NCBI RefSeq assembly: GCF_026230105.1
Contig: NC_079477.1
Span: 8,809,001 to 8,873,000 of the forward strand
DNA: 64,000 nt
Direction of reading: 5' to 3'
Source of the DNA: Diorhabda sublineata
Taxonomy: Eukaryota; Arthropoda; Insecta; Coleoptera; Chrysomelidae
The notes below the pieces were generated by a model, which made no database searches, was not told the origin of the DNA, and saw only the letters and a list, made by a program, of their open reading frames with translations. Shown one piece after another: positions 10,091 through 22,539 of the stretch. Each line of letters starts with the position of its first letter. The first letter of the stretch is position 1. Both the position numbers and the translations under genes were made by a program.

Positions 10091-13000
10091 GTATGCGAAT
10101 TTTTTTTCATTTTTTTTATCGCACATCATTGCTAATTACAGTGTAAATATTCCGAAACAATACATTATGTTTACTCATGTTCATTAAAATATTAATTATA
10201 TACCAAAATTTGCCCTTTAATGAGAGTAAAATTATTTATTAGAAAAATTTAAGACGATTAATTTAGACAAAATTTGAAAGAATGAATGATTTAAACTAAA
10301 TTTATAGCTAGATAAAAAATAATTTGTGATCATTGACACCAAAGTTAGGGCATTAAAATGATATTGAAGACGTTTGAAATATCCGAAACATGTTTTGAGA
10401 GAAAGCGTTCTTTCAAAATTTTAAAATAATTTGATCTCTCATTAATAATATTGGCTTCTTCTATTTCGTAACCAAACTCCATTGAAATAGAATTTTCATC
10501 CATTATAAAACGAGTTTCAAATTTTGAGAATTTCTATATTAGGAGAAATAATGAATCGTTTGGTCGATTGGAACCCTTACTACCCTCCAAAAGACACTGT
10601 ATTCGGTGGTAATATTAATATATTATCAAAGTACAAATGCAATCTATTGGTGCGGAGTTCATTTTAAAAAGCTTCTCTAAAAATAAATGAAATTTCGTCT
10701 AATATTTTTGGAAAACTTCCTCAACTAGAACTCGACATTTCAAATTCCAAATTATAGAATATTATGAATTCAATTTAACAATACGTAGTAGTTCGTAAGA
10801 ACATTTGAAACCAAAAAAACAAACTAGTGAAGACAAGAAAAAAATAATTAGTCCATGAGGTCAGTTCCATTTTTTTCCCAAATGAATCGAAGAATATCGA
10901 AAACAAGCTCAAATTGCTGTTTTCAACCTGTGTTTTCCAAATAAACAATAATTACAATAGGTAATCAAAATAACATAAATAAGTACTTAAAGTTTAAAAA
11001 TAATAATGTATATTGTCTCTTTGGAATTTATCGAAAAGGAAGAGTAAAAGATTTGTTTTATTATATTATCTAACTAAAATATAGTTTTCAAAAAATATCT
11101 TCAAAAGTAATTTCAAGTCTAAACAAGGCACTATTTTATACACGCAGTATAAAATTGTGCCATCGCAAAATGTAAATAATGCCTTCAAGTAATAAAATAA
11201 AAAATAACTTGAATAATAAAGAAAAACATTGTTTTGTTGTGACGTCATTTCCACTGTAACATCTTCCTTACTTTCTTTTTCTCTTTCTTACTTTTTATTG
11301 GTTACAAATAACTGGTGTAAATTTTTTAAGAGTAATTTCCCAATTCCAATAATAGTACAGTAAATTTCAAAGTCTTTTCTCATTTTTTTTGGAGAAAATC
11401 TTGTATCAATCTCATTAATTTCATCCTCTGTTCACTAATGTATTGTATTGAGCAATTTTACATATTTTTCCTCTGCGATACACTGTTTTCAATATAATGG
11501 TTTCCTTTTCAAAATCATATTACTACCGCTTATCCAGCTATTCCGACTTTCATCTTAAATAATTTGGATATGGAACTTGACCCATTATCTTGGTAATTAT
11601 ATCATAGAATCCTAAAATTACAAATGTAGTAACGAAAAATCAGAACAAAGTTGAAAATCTAATCACTATCATTGTTTACTTCACCGACAATATAACTTAT
11701 TGGCATGTAACATCATTTCAATATACAATTATATACTGAAGCTGGTGTGGCTCTAAGAAATCCAACTGTGGGAAGTACGAAGGACATCAATATAACGAGC
11801 ATTCAAACTTATCAAAGAGTATTATGCGATATGGTAAATGCCCCTTAGAAAATATACGTAACAAAGATTTTAACATAAATTCAGCGATCCCAACAGGTAA
11901 AGACGATAAGATAAGTAAAGACTTAACTTGATAGTTGGTTTGTATCGACAAGTTCAAATTTCAAAATATCATCAAAAATAATGCTCATGTATAATTGATT
12001 TAATTGTAAAGTTGTTATTAGCATTATCTGATTTACGTTAATGACCTTTACAAAATGCGATATCCAAGCATGTTACATATTGCGATTCTCCATTAAATCA
12101 AATTGTGATAAATAATTCAATGATAACATCTCTTAGGAAACTACCTAAGTGTTGTGTGAATTATCCTATTTTTTTAAAATTAAGTTTACAAATTAATGAT
12201 AAGTCCTAATAAACATCGATATAAAAAAGTGAAAAAAAACTGATTAGATAAATATCTTTATTAATAAAATGAAAAATGAATGAGATTCTGAGCATCTTCA
12301 AGTTTATATCTCGTGTTTTAATTAATACATATCGTATATCATAAAAATAGTATGTCCTTACGCACATCCTCATGAATATATTCATGAGATGTTAATCAAA
12401 AGTTATTCGCATCAATTCCTGAAAGAGTTTAATAGCTGCGCTTAAAAGCAGTAAATTATTTTATTGGTACGCAGGGTTTGAAGAAGCTAATGCTTAGTGA
12501 AGTGCATATATAAAGGGAATTCTTGAACCTACGTCGGAACTTTATAGTTAATTAGTTTAATATATTTCCTTTGTGGATACAAAGCGATTCATATTTTAAC
12601 CGAAAGAACGTTATACACCGAGAAGAATCTCTCACAGCTCCTAAAAAAAGTTTACTGCCAAGTAAATTTACTATCTGTAAAATTACTTTGTCGTCATAAA
12701 ACGATTTTATGGATATTTAAATGTTTTCAGTGGTGTAAAGACTATTTTGACATTGACTTGATTCTGTACACGCTCTCAGTCTGATCTTCATATTAATTGT
12801 TTTTTATGTAATTTACTGCGAACGAAAAATATCTATACTAGAACAATTAGAATGCTTTTTGTTAAAGTTTTTACTCACAATTGAATATAAACATTGCATG
12901 TTTTCATGATATTTCAAGTTATATAATACCGAAAAAGTTGATTTATTTCATGCAAATCAAAAAATTGTCATTCTTTAATTTTATAATTATTTGTGTCGTA

Positions 13001-13400
13001 TTCATTTTTGTCTTTTATTCTCTTTCCACAACAGAAGAGCTAATCTGTTAAGCTATCAATTTTCCATTCAATAATAATCTTCTTCCATATTGTACTTGTT
13101 TTATTCTTTTTGTTCCTCCTTCTAAACTGTTTAATACTTAGGAACCCAACAGATGAATTTGAAAATTCTAACGAATCTTCACTGGACAGTTATTCATTTG
13201 AAATAGATTTTTTCTTAATTCTGACTTAAAGAGAAGCAGCGATCATAAAAGAGTAGTCCAAATTCTTTGAGTAAATTTTATAATATATTAGAGAATCAAA
13301 TTTTAGAAATAACTTAGAATTAGAAATTGAATATGTTGTGATTGACATTATAGTTATTGACGTCTTTTTGCATTATATCTGAAATTACGAAGATTGTTAT
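10091..13400. other. wingless intron 1, proximal part
   Basis: The intron begins with the donor GTATGC and runs to the acceptor at 30037-30038 (19,948 bp). This first part is AT-rich and without transposon motifs. It contains a perfect 20-bp palindrome at 12369-12388 and a TATA-like box (CATATATAAAGGG) near 12508-12520. No exon with Wnt or other recognisable coding potential was seen. Confidence 0.5.
12369..12388. promoter_or_regulatory. Perfect 20-bp palindrome in intron 1
   Basis: CTCATGAATATATTCATGAG reads the same on both strands. The inner ATGAATATATTCAT resembles paired homeodomain or POU half-sites, and GTTAATC follows at 12391. About 120 bp downstream is a TATA-like box. It could be an intronic enhancer or secondary promoter core, but function is not shown. 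Confidence 0.3.
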
Positions 13401-13405
13401 AATTT

Positions 13406-14235
13406 CTATGTCAGATGATAGTTCCTACTTGAAATAGACAAATAGTTATAATTGGATATGGCTTTATATTTTTTCCAAAATATTTTCCATCTGACTCTCA
13501 AAACATGTGATTTGAACGCATCCAACGCTTCTTCAGGTGTAGGAAAACGTTGATTTCGTAATTTATTTGATAATCTGCGGAAATAAGAAGAAATCATTGA
13601 GCACCAAACAAGAAATGTATGGCGGATGACCCATCAATTCGATGTTTCAACTGTTTATGTTTGAACTGATGTGTGGGAGCATTCTTGTGGTGGAAATTGA
13701 TTTGCTTTCACTTATTTTTTTTTGTGTTTCTACTATTCAGAATTAACTGCTATACATTGTTCTAATGGAACGATGGCGACATGTCCGGTTATTCCAAAAA
13801 AACAAACGACCATTTGCTTCGAAGTGCTTCGTGCGGGAACAATTTTTGTTGGATATCAGGTTCATATCCATAATCCATAATTACTTACCTGTCAAGATCA
13901 TTTGACATTCTTAGAAGTACCGCGATTGATTTTTTCCAGCATTTCTTTGCACCGATTGATTTGATTGTCAAATTATAAAAAATTTTTTCGAGAACCAAAT
14001 GTTCATGCAATATTGAATGTATGCGCATCGATGTTTTCTGGCACAGCAGCAGATTTTGAAAGATCTTTACGAAATTCATACTGTAGCGATTGAACTCGGA
14101 AAACCCGCAAAACACGGTGTCTCGAGATGGTGCTTCATCATCAAAAGTCGAAGCGAGTTGATATGCACATTGCTGTTGGTTCAATTCAAGCCATAGTAAA
14201 TCATCGCACGAAAATCCATTTTTTGACAAAGTTGA
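13406..14235 (-). mobile_element. Degenerate mariner-like transposon
   Basis: On the minus strand, the N-terminal part (14229-13885) contains a partial helix-turn-helix region: APSRDTV...FSEFNR and then a block ending SIHSILHEHLVLEKI. A middle part with a YEPD-like motif and a degraded HHKNAPTH (second catalytic Asp changed to Lys) lies between 13860 and 13650. The C-terminal block near 13580-13480 reads LRNQRFPTPEEALDAFKSHVLRV. The order and spacing match one mariner transposase of about 340 residues, broken by stops and frameshifts. This subfamily differs from the mariners at 6874, 20128 and 48874. A TGTCAAATTTGACA palindrome lies just outside (14331-14344). I did not identify terminal repeats. 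Confidence 0.7.
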
Positions 14236-15860
14236 ATGCTTGAAGTTTCTGTAAACGACTCAAATAGCAATCTTATGACAACACCTTCTTAGTACGTTCA
14301 CAATAAAAATGTCAATCTATATGGTGGTAATGTCAAATTTGACATATTCACATAAGTGTTGTCATATGTCAAAACTCAAGTAGCACCCCTTGTAACTTAA
14401 ATCTGCTCCTTTTAAAAAACAAATTTTACGAAGAAAACCTTCGACGAATTGGGTATCTTGATACAGAGAATCATGAAATGATCATTCGTAATAAATCATA
14501 GTTCGACTGTATGAAAGATATCGAATTTTTGTGCATGCAAATATCACAAAGACAATTCCATTTATTTTCTGTTTAAATGTTTCAACTGTAGTATGACTGA
14601 ATATCTACGAAAACATCTGGTTCTGGTTATAAAAGGAAACCAAGAATGTTACGAAAGTGTTAATTACAACAAAGAGTTTAATTACCCACAGGCTTATGTG
14701 GTTTCAACTACAAAGTTGTTATAAACAACTTAACTGTACCTAAATAAATATTTCTAGTTTACTTCTATAAATTGGCGAATGCGCTAGTCTGTTTGATAGA
14801 ACTGAAAGTGGTTTTCTAATAATATTAGAATAAATCTGAATCTATACATACAGGCGTTGTAATAAACAATCCGAAAGCCTTTTCCAGTTATAGATAACGG
14901 TGGAGATGATGGATATGATTGAAAATATGGCAGAATGATAAAGATATTTTGGTATTACTCAACAAATTCCAGCTATAAGATTAATGTCATCCTTTACTTC
15001 AAATATATTTTATAAAAACCCACAGTAGTTCCCAATGCCTGAAAAGTAGCCTAAAATATAAACGTTACATATTATAATATTTCCAAATTGTGTCTTCTGA
15101 ATCTTTTATATTCGTTTATATGAAAAATGTTATGCATATACTACACACTTCAGAAATCCTAGTTCAGCTTGATACTTGATCTCATGACTTACTTCAAAAC
15201 CTTCACCCAAGATTTATGGCACTACACAGAGTGCAACCATATACTTCTCACCTCTGCATTTAAATTTTTTGAGTAGGAGAGAAGTTGTGACAATAACAAG
15301 ATGTATTAACCACACCAAACTCACTCAAAAAATTGTCACGTTTCTGAGTCTGTCAAATACATTCTCACCGACTACAGACAATACTCTAACAGATACCAGC
15401 AATATAATTTGAAATCTAAAGTCAAGGAAATATCCATCTGGTCCACAGAAATTAAGAAAGCATTGTAGCTCTTCAAAGTTAAAAAAGCTAAGCAAGAAAA
15501 TATAAGTCCATAGGTATGAAAATAAATTATCACTAGATTGATAAAACGACTCTCTGAGCCATCATCTAAAATTTTGCAGAAGAAAAGTGCAAATTTGGCG
15601 GTTTAATGAGCGTATGGTTAATCTTTGACCGATTAAAGACATAAAAATATTTCCAGTGACTTCAAGCAAGAAAAACATTGACAGTCCTCTAAGTCTAATA
15701 TCTCTAGCGGCGTTTCTTAATATTCAATCAATTTGAACCATAAGAATATTTCGAACTCGAGCTTTATACAGAAAATTTGCAATATCAATTTTTAAAAACT
15801 AAAACATATTTAACATTTCCAGTAACTCAATCACACTGATAACTTAATCACTAGACTAAG

Positions 15861-16190
15861 ATATGCTTCAGGACATCTTCAAAAGACTGAAAATTCTGAC
15901 TCCTCCTTCCTTATTCATCTTTGCATCCGTTTGTCTAATTCGTAAGCACACTTCTCCAATTCCAGAAAGTTCGTTGCATGGCTATCCACGCGGAGCACGA
16001 CCTCTACCTACCCACTCCACGTTCAGAATTAGTTAAGTGCTCAATATTTTACAATACAAAAGAATGTACAATCACTTGCAAATTGAAATCAAATCGATAT
16101 CATCCTTTCCCACATTTCGCAATAATGCCTAAAGTGCCTTCTACTCTGTAAACAGGTTTAGGTTTTGCCATGGACTTATCTTTACTTTTT
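15861..16190 (+). mobile_element. LINE fragment, C-terminal end of reverse transcriptase ORF
   Basis: A frame open from 15869 to a stop at 16034 reads QDIFKRLKILTPPSLFIFAS, followed by VCLIRKH and a SSLHGYPRGAR segment. This matches in order the conserved tail after the reverse-transcriptase domain in many insect non-LTR elements (LKILTxPSLYIxE...HxYxTR). A frameshifted continuation follows to about 16190. Upstream conserved RT motifs (YADD) are not recognisable, so this is a 5'-truncated copy, as is usual for LINEs. I cannot fix the clade by eye. Confidence 0.6.
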
Positions 16191-16199
16191 AACATATAA

Positions 16200-19100
16200 T
16201 ATCTATTATTCGCATTATTCTTTGTATATTTAATCGATCAGTACAAATCAATCAAGCATTATAATGTTTGATATCAATGACGCATTACTCCATAGAATTA
16301 TAGAGTTGGCTTTTGAAATTTTCCTGTCTTTCTATCTTTACACTTAAGTGCTCCAGGTCGATGACCCCTAAGTCCGTCCAAACTTTCTTGCCATGAAAAA
16401 TAAGGGAAAAAATGATTACAATAAATTTTTCTGTTACAACTTCTGATCTAAAACAATTGGAATAAATATCTTCAGAAAAAATCGTTTTGATGTTTTCTCT
16501 CCTACTTATACCAGTTTTTCCTATAATAATGTTTTATAATGGCCTACCCTTCATTTTTAATCAAATCTTCTCTCCATATGGATATTCAAATATATATCAA
16601 TAAGTTAAAAGCAATTTTCATACTGCACCACACACTATTATAGTATATTGTTAGTAGCAAAGCTATTTAATCGGCATCTAATAATCGTATTACTATCGTA
16701 TTACTAGCACTGGATTGAATGCAACGAACACAGGTACTAGACCTTAGTCATGTTGAGAGTGGACAAAGCACCTTCGTGTATCCCAGATGAACACTGCAAT
16801 ATCGTGAATCGGAAGTTAGTTGTTTATCAGGTATTCAAAGACAATTTCGAAGTATTAAATTTTTTTTTAATAAATAATAGAAAATGTGGTATTAGTTTAA
16901 TTATTGATCATTTAAATTTGTTAAAAAGAATTTGAAATTTTTAAACACGATCATATCTTCAACCATCATCTCAATCTGAGCTGAATAATTAGCAAAATAT
17001 TAACGGTATTTACTGGAGTTGACATTAGCGAGAAAAATCTTAACGCGAAATATATGTCTATTTTTTTATAAGGAAGCTCATATCAGTCCGCGTCATCTAT
17101 TTTATTATAAACATAAATAAGAAGAAGAAGAAAAAGCCGTTTCTATCAGCTTGATTTATTTATTCTATATAAAATCGATTGATAGTGACAAATTACTGTA
17201 TTCAATGCAAACTCCGAGTATGTATCAGGTACATATTTTACCTGTTACGGGTAAATATTTTAATTTTATCATTACGGAATTTTCTCATGATTATTGTTTG
17301 CTGGTACACCTTCTTCTTATAAAATTCCGAGATTTTTCAGAGATAAATCACGACGCAGTAACCTGTTGATATAAAGTTCAAATAAATCTTCTATTTATCA
17401 CATCCGTTCTTATCCGGCTTAACAGCTTTAACATATGAATCACACCTTCAATTGTAAATAATACTGGAAAGTTAATATGAGGGTCAATCAAACACTCAAA
17501 ATAATTTTGATACTAAATTATATATTATTCAATTAAGCTGGGATTTGTGGAACTATTGGTGATGATACTGACATTGAATTACTACTACCACTACGTAAGC
17601 ACTGTCTGATACGCATTTCGACTACCAAATGTTCGTCTCCAAACGAACAAGTTTTAAGAACATTCCGCTCAAATTTGTTTCACTATTTTTCCAATTTTCT
17701 TTGACAACCTTTGGTAATTTCCTTATTTACTTCCACGTCATCGTCCCGTGCTCATATAAGTCTTCTGGTAGTCTCTTTTTTCCTAGATCTAGCTCCAGTT
17801 TCCACTTCTCTGTGATCTATATGAACTTATACATAGTGTATGAAATAGACACCGTCGACAAAACCAGCGTCGTTTGTACTTCTACCATAAATTCCAGTGT
17901 GGTCAATAGTTTGCAAAATAGTCAACATTCATTCTATTGCTTTCATAACTTCTGTAAGGTTACATACGAGTTGCGTCCCGGATTACTGTAAGAGTTGTAT
18001 ACGAATTGCGTCCATAAGGCCTCCCAAGAAATGTGGTACTAAATACTTCTGTAAATTAATTATACTTGCCAGGATTATTGATATCTAAATATTGAGTTCT
18101 GGATTTTTTACCTGGAACTTAAGTAAAATACATATTACCAACTTAATCATAGCACCCCCTCTTATATTGGGATAACTACCACGGATGAATTTAAAGTAAT
18201 TAGTTGAAATTTTATGACTAAAAATGTAACCTAATTTAACTGGATTAAAATCTAGAGGTAGCTGTAATTTTTTTTAGTAATGTGTTCTTAGCCTATAGAT
18301 AAGAAAATGGTCAACTCGGACGCATCTAATGTAGACCTTAACAGGTCCGGTTGACCGCTGAAGGAAACTAGTGAGCAGCGATCTGTAATAAACATGCCTT
18401 TTTAAATGGTTCCATATCGAATACTGACCAAAAGAAATTGACCACATAGTACGAGTTGTTCAGTAGCTCAATTGTAGTCAAAAAAATTCGTGTGAAACGT
18501 ACTCATCAGATGTACCTGAAACTAAGTCAAATCTAAATAACTTTTTGTTATCAATGGAAATTTAAGAAATGGCCTGCTGAAACGTGCTTTTGATTGATTA
18601 TTCTCAAAGGTTCTATATCCAAGGATTGAAAATTTCATTTAAGTACAGGTTCGTTCATAATTTTGTAGCTTGTATCTTTTCTCTATTTCTTATTCTATTT
18701 TCATTATCTCAGGTATTTTTGTCTGTCCATCATTAGTTTCTCCTACTTCCTAATATCATTGAACTGGCTCGAAAAGTCAAGTTTATTTCAATCTATACAG
18801 GAGGTTTTAATAATAATTGGGAATTCTGAAGGTTGAATATTGAGCTCAGAATAAAAGATTCAACCTAAAGTTTTATTCTTCTTATTTCTCTTTGAATTGT
18901 CCAGTTTATTGCATTGTTTTGTATTGACTACAAACCATTATAATCTGTTTTAAATAGTTTATCATAACTGTTACTACATTGTGTTTCCAATAGTCGGTTT
19001 GCTCTTTATTTCTGGCTTCTTTAACTTTTACTAAAAGTATGTACCTCCCTTCAGTAACTATGTTATAATATAATGTTTTTGACACATCATATACTGACAT

Positions 19101-19300
19101 ATTATTTCAAATGAATTTCGTATTTAAATTACATCTATTTATTCTTTCCAATTTTTCATCGTACAACAAATAATTTTTTTAGTTGTGGTCCTTTCACTCG
19201 AGCAATTTCTCCCAAAAGGTTCGAAATCAATCTTTCGTTCTTGAGATTATATCTGTGAACTTCCAAATCGTCGCACGTATCTTGGCTGCCCAAATTTTCT
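16200..19300. other. Gene-free part of intron 1
   Basis: AT-rich DNA without recognised coding or transposon sequence. A frame of 120 codons at 17629-17991 is open but resembles no family I know and has no coding-like composition. A short GAA-rich run lies near 17125. Confidence 0.45.
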
Positions 19301-19314
19301 AAAATGTTTCATTA

Positions 19315-19470
19315 AAAGTTCGGTCACATCGTTCCGGACTGACAGCGAAGATTTACAGGATTACGTTCGTGCCCGTGTACAGCCCGACTTGGCGCGTATA
19401 CATCAAAAGTTGTCAGCTACCGTCGCTTTTGATAGACAGGATACTTATCAAGACCATCGCCATTGAAATT
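19315..19470. other. Unidentified GC-rich, coding-like patch
   Basis: A short island much richer in G and C than its surroundings is open in more than one + frame. One frame reads TDSEDLQDYVRARVQPDLAR and continues IHQKLSATVAFDRQ before a stop. I cannot assign it to a gene or transposon family. It is most likely a fragment of an old insertion. Confidence 0.25.
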
Positions 19471-20127
19471 CGTAAGATTTTTGGATTTTTATTCAGTCAT
19501 TCCACATTTGATCGTCCTATTTCACATACAGATTATAAAGATTAATTAAATGATGCATAACAGTGATTAATTGAATTTGTAATCTGTGAGTTAAGTTTCC
19601 AAGTTGAAATGATTACTAATTTACAGCACTAGGAGAATAGAGAATAGCTTCGATGGAATACTAAAAAAATATTTATTATAATTCGAATAGAAGAAAATTT
19701 CAAATATTTATTAAAAACATTTGTTTCTAAATATACAATGTATCCCAGGTATACTCAAGTAAAATATCAAAAATTCTCGATTCCAATTTTTATTTCTTGA
19801 CGTTTGACCTAGACAAAAGAGTAATTCCTAACATATGTAAGCTGTGAAAAAATCAACTATGTCTCGGAATTTTTCCAAATAACGTATTTTCCTGTGAAGT
19901 GAAGTGGCAAGTACATAAAAGGGTTATTAGAAACAATTGTTTAAAGTCAACAAAACTCTGATATCAGTTGTTAACTTCGATATTCAATTTTTATTATATA
20001 GAAAAATTCATACTTGGTACAATACTCTTGGATTCAAACAACTAATTACAGGTAATTAAATAAAAGTGAGCCAGATTGAATGTTAAGTTGTCAATACGTT
20101 TTCGGGATTGTTCAAAAGATACCTGTG

Positions 20128-20816
20128 CGAGTATAGTCACAGAAGTACCTGTACTGAACTAGATATGGCGTTAGTTGCTTAAAAAATACCGCTGTATTAG
20201 AAAGAGCACAATCTATACAGCATAGACGTTCCAAGTTTGAAGAAGCCACGTTGTTTAGTATTTGTTTGGTAGCCATCAATATTGAATTTGTAAATATGGA
20301 AAAAATTAGTCATAGTTATGTGAAACAATACTTTTATTTGGAGGACCTTAGCCCAACTAATATAAAAACTGAACTAGATTCTACTCTAGGTGAGACTTCG
20401 TTATCAACAGTAAAATATTGGATAGCAGAGTTAAAACGATGCCATTCAACCTGCGAAGACTAGCATCGAAGTGGTCGATCAAATGAGGGGACGACAAATG
20501 TTGCAGAAAATTTACAAATCGGTACTGTATGATCATTGACCTAAATTGCGCGAGCTAGCAGACATAGTAAACATTTCGAAAAGTGCGGTACATCGCATAT
20601 TAATAGAAAATTTGGACTTGACAAAGATTTTCCAACAATGATGAGGTGATGTGGGCAGATAATGGCTATTTTGAGGAGTTTGAAGGTATCGAACTTATTG
20701 AACATCGCCGGAAAAAGTTTAAGCAACTAAAATGAGATTACGATGAAAAATAAATAGATATTTCTCCTAAATTATTGTTTTCTTTATTGGACCCCATACT
20801 TCTGGCACCATCTTCG
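20128..20816 (+). mobile_element. Internally deleted mariner, both TIRs visible
   Basis: The left end CGAGTATAGTCACAGAAGTA (from 20128) matches the reverse complement of the right end (TACTTCTGGCACCATCTTCG, ending 20816), and TA follows on the right. Inside, the N-terminal transposase block (20296-20463) reads MEKISHSYVKQYFYLEDLSP, then SLSTVKYWIAELKR, the helix-turn-helix of mariner. The C-terminal block near 20660-20740 reads DNGYFEEFEGIELIEHRRKK and ends in a stop. The central catalytic part is missing, so the element is 689 bp against a usual 1.3 kb. It cannot encode an active transposase but could once have been moved in trans. It is the same subfamily as the copies at 43960 and 48874. 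Confidence 0.8.
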
Positions 20817-20979
20817 TATATATTCTCTAAAAACTGATCGAACTGCACGAGTTATTAGAATAATTATTCGCTAAACTCTTTGTTTTAGCCTTCCCCATAC
20901 AAAAAAGCTATAATTATAATATCTAGAGATCTATTAGATTACTATGGCATACTTATACTACGAAACTGATTGTTCAGCC

Positions 20980-21210
20980 GATGAGCAATATTTTGTGTAG
21001 CCGCTATGTCTGTCAAATATTCAGAGAAAATTGGCTTATATAATTTTAAGGAATTTTAAGTATGCCGATTCAACGCTCCTTGAATAAATAGAAGTGCAAT
21101 GATTCTTAGCTCGTATGACATGGCACACCAAACAATCACTTTTTTGAATTACTGCCTTCTCAAATTATTTATTAATGGATATTGCGTTCACTCCAATATC
21201 GAGAGTTTTG
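20980..21210 (-). mobile_element. Possible transposase relic
   Basis: A minus-strand frame near 21150-21070 reads KKVIVWCAMSYELRIIALLF. This resembles the segment before the second catalytic Asp in some insect IS630/mariner transposases (VTVWCAL...IIGPYFF). The surrounding sequence is too decayed to confirm, and no terminal repeats were found. Confidence 0.3.
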
Positions 21211-21964
21211 GGAAGACGAAGTCCCATTTCTGGTAAAAGTTTAAGACAAACTTAACTGCAATCGCCTTGCTTCGTCACCTTTATCGTTCAATAGTCAGAA
21301 ATTTTGAGGATAAATTCTGCTTACTTGATAAATTCTCCTTAAATGTATTTTACTTATATTTGTGGTAACGCTTCGATTTCTGAGTGTCATTATTTGATTT
21401 GTGTATATTGAATTTAAATCAATTTCGTCAGTTTCTGTTGTGAATAATCTCTTGCCAAGCTTGTATTTGAAAACAGTCTTACAATACTTTGAAAAAAGTA
21501 ATTAAATTTGATTTTTACTTAGCGCTTTTTACGGAATTTTGTAGCTTCGGGTGACATTCTGTACGTTAAAGTTCGGAAAATTTTTCTTTTTTGCTTACTT
21601 TTCCTTTAAAATGACGCCAGTAGCAGTACATCCTAGTCAAAGATAATTATGCTCATAAGTGAATGAACTCTACGAACGATATTCGTCAGAAACAAATTGC
21701 CGGCGATGTGTAGCGTTAATGAACTACATCTATTTGAAGTAAGTCCCATATCGTCATGTGTTGAAATAATAATAAGTTCATATTTGTTTCGTTTTGGTAG
21801 TTTGCTGCTACTGCTGTGTTAATTAAATCATATATGTCTGTTGTGAAACATAAATTTTTAACGTCTATTTAAGTTAGGGAAAGTGTCAAAGAACGCCAAA
21901 GAAATATTATGATCTGTCTATTTTGATAACATAGTCATTTTAAAAAGTTTGAAGCTTTAAAAGT

Positions 21965-22300
21965 TAAAATTGGTCAAATGGAACGGAGACGTTCTTCGAT
22001 CTCAAACACAGATGAAAATGTTGAGATGATAAGCTGAAACAAGCATGTTCTGACGGGTTTCTTCTCCATCACCTCAAAACGACATGCCAGAGGAGCTTCT
22101 TTTATACATATTCACTTTGTTCACCACATTTAGCACCATGTGGCTTCTGGCTGTTTTTCAAAAATAAAAAATGTGCTAAATCCACTTTTTCCTGAGACCA
22201 AGGCAATGAATAAAGCCATCCAAAAATGCTATCAGTCATGGAACAACGTTGAGATGAGTGCATTTCTAACAAAGGCAGTACTTTATTATTTCGAAATTCA
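21965..22300 (+). mobile_element. Internally deleted mariner-superfamily relic
   Basis: One frame reads ERRRSSISNTDENVEMI (from about 21980), matching the linker after the N-terminal helix-turn-helix of some mariner transposases. A second frame near 22100-22190 reads SPHLAPCGFWLFFKNK, a degenerate form of the conserved SPDLAPCDFWLFPKLK motif. The third catalytic Asp has become Gly. Much of the catalytic core between the two blocks is missing. Confidence 0.6.
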
Positions 22301-22457
22301 TGTTATCTCTACTTAGCTCTCGATAAAATAGTTTATCATTTCCGAATTACAGAATTTAAATTTATATCGCAAGTTCTCATAAAAATTATATTTTATACTC
22401 ATTACAACAATATTGTCACAAGTTAGAACAGAAACAAGTTGTGACTAATCAAAAGTT

Positions 22458-22463
<6 letters not shown>

Positions 22464-22533
<70 letters not shown>
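22464..22533. repeat. (TAA)n microsatellite
   Basis: An uninterrupted run of about 23 TAA (ATA/AAT) units. Confidence 0.95.
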
Positions 22534-22539
22534 TCACGA

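Noticed and set aside
17110..17140. AAGAAGAAGAAG run as a LINE tail
   Set aside because: No LINE coding sequence is visible upstream, so it is as well explained as a simple repeat.
17629..17991. 120-codon + frame in intron 1
   Set aside because: Phe/Ser-rich translation typical of pyrimidine-rich non-coding DNA, with no motif or splice context.
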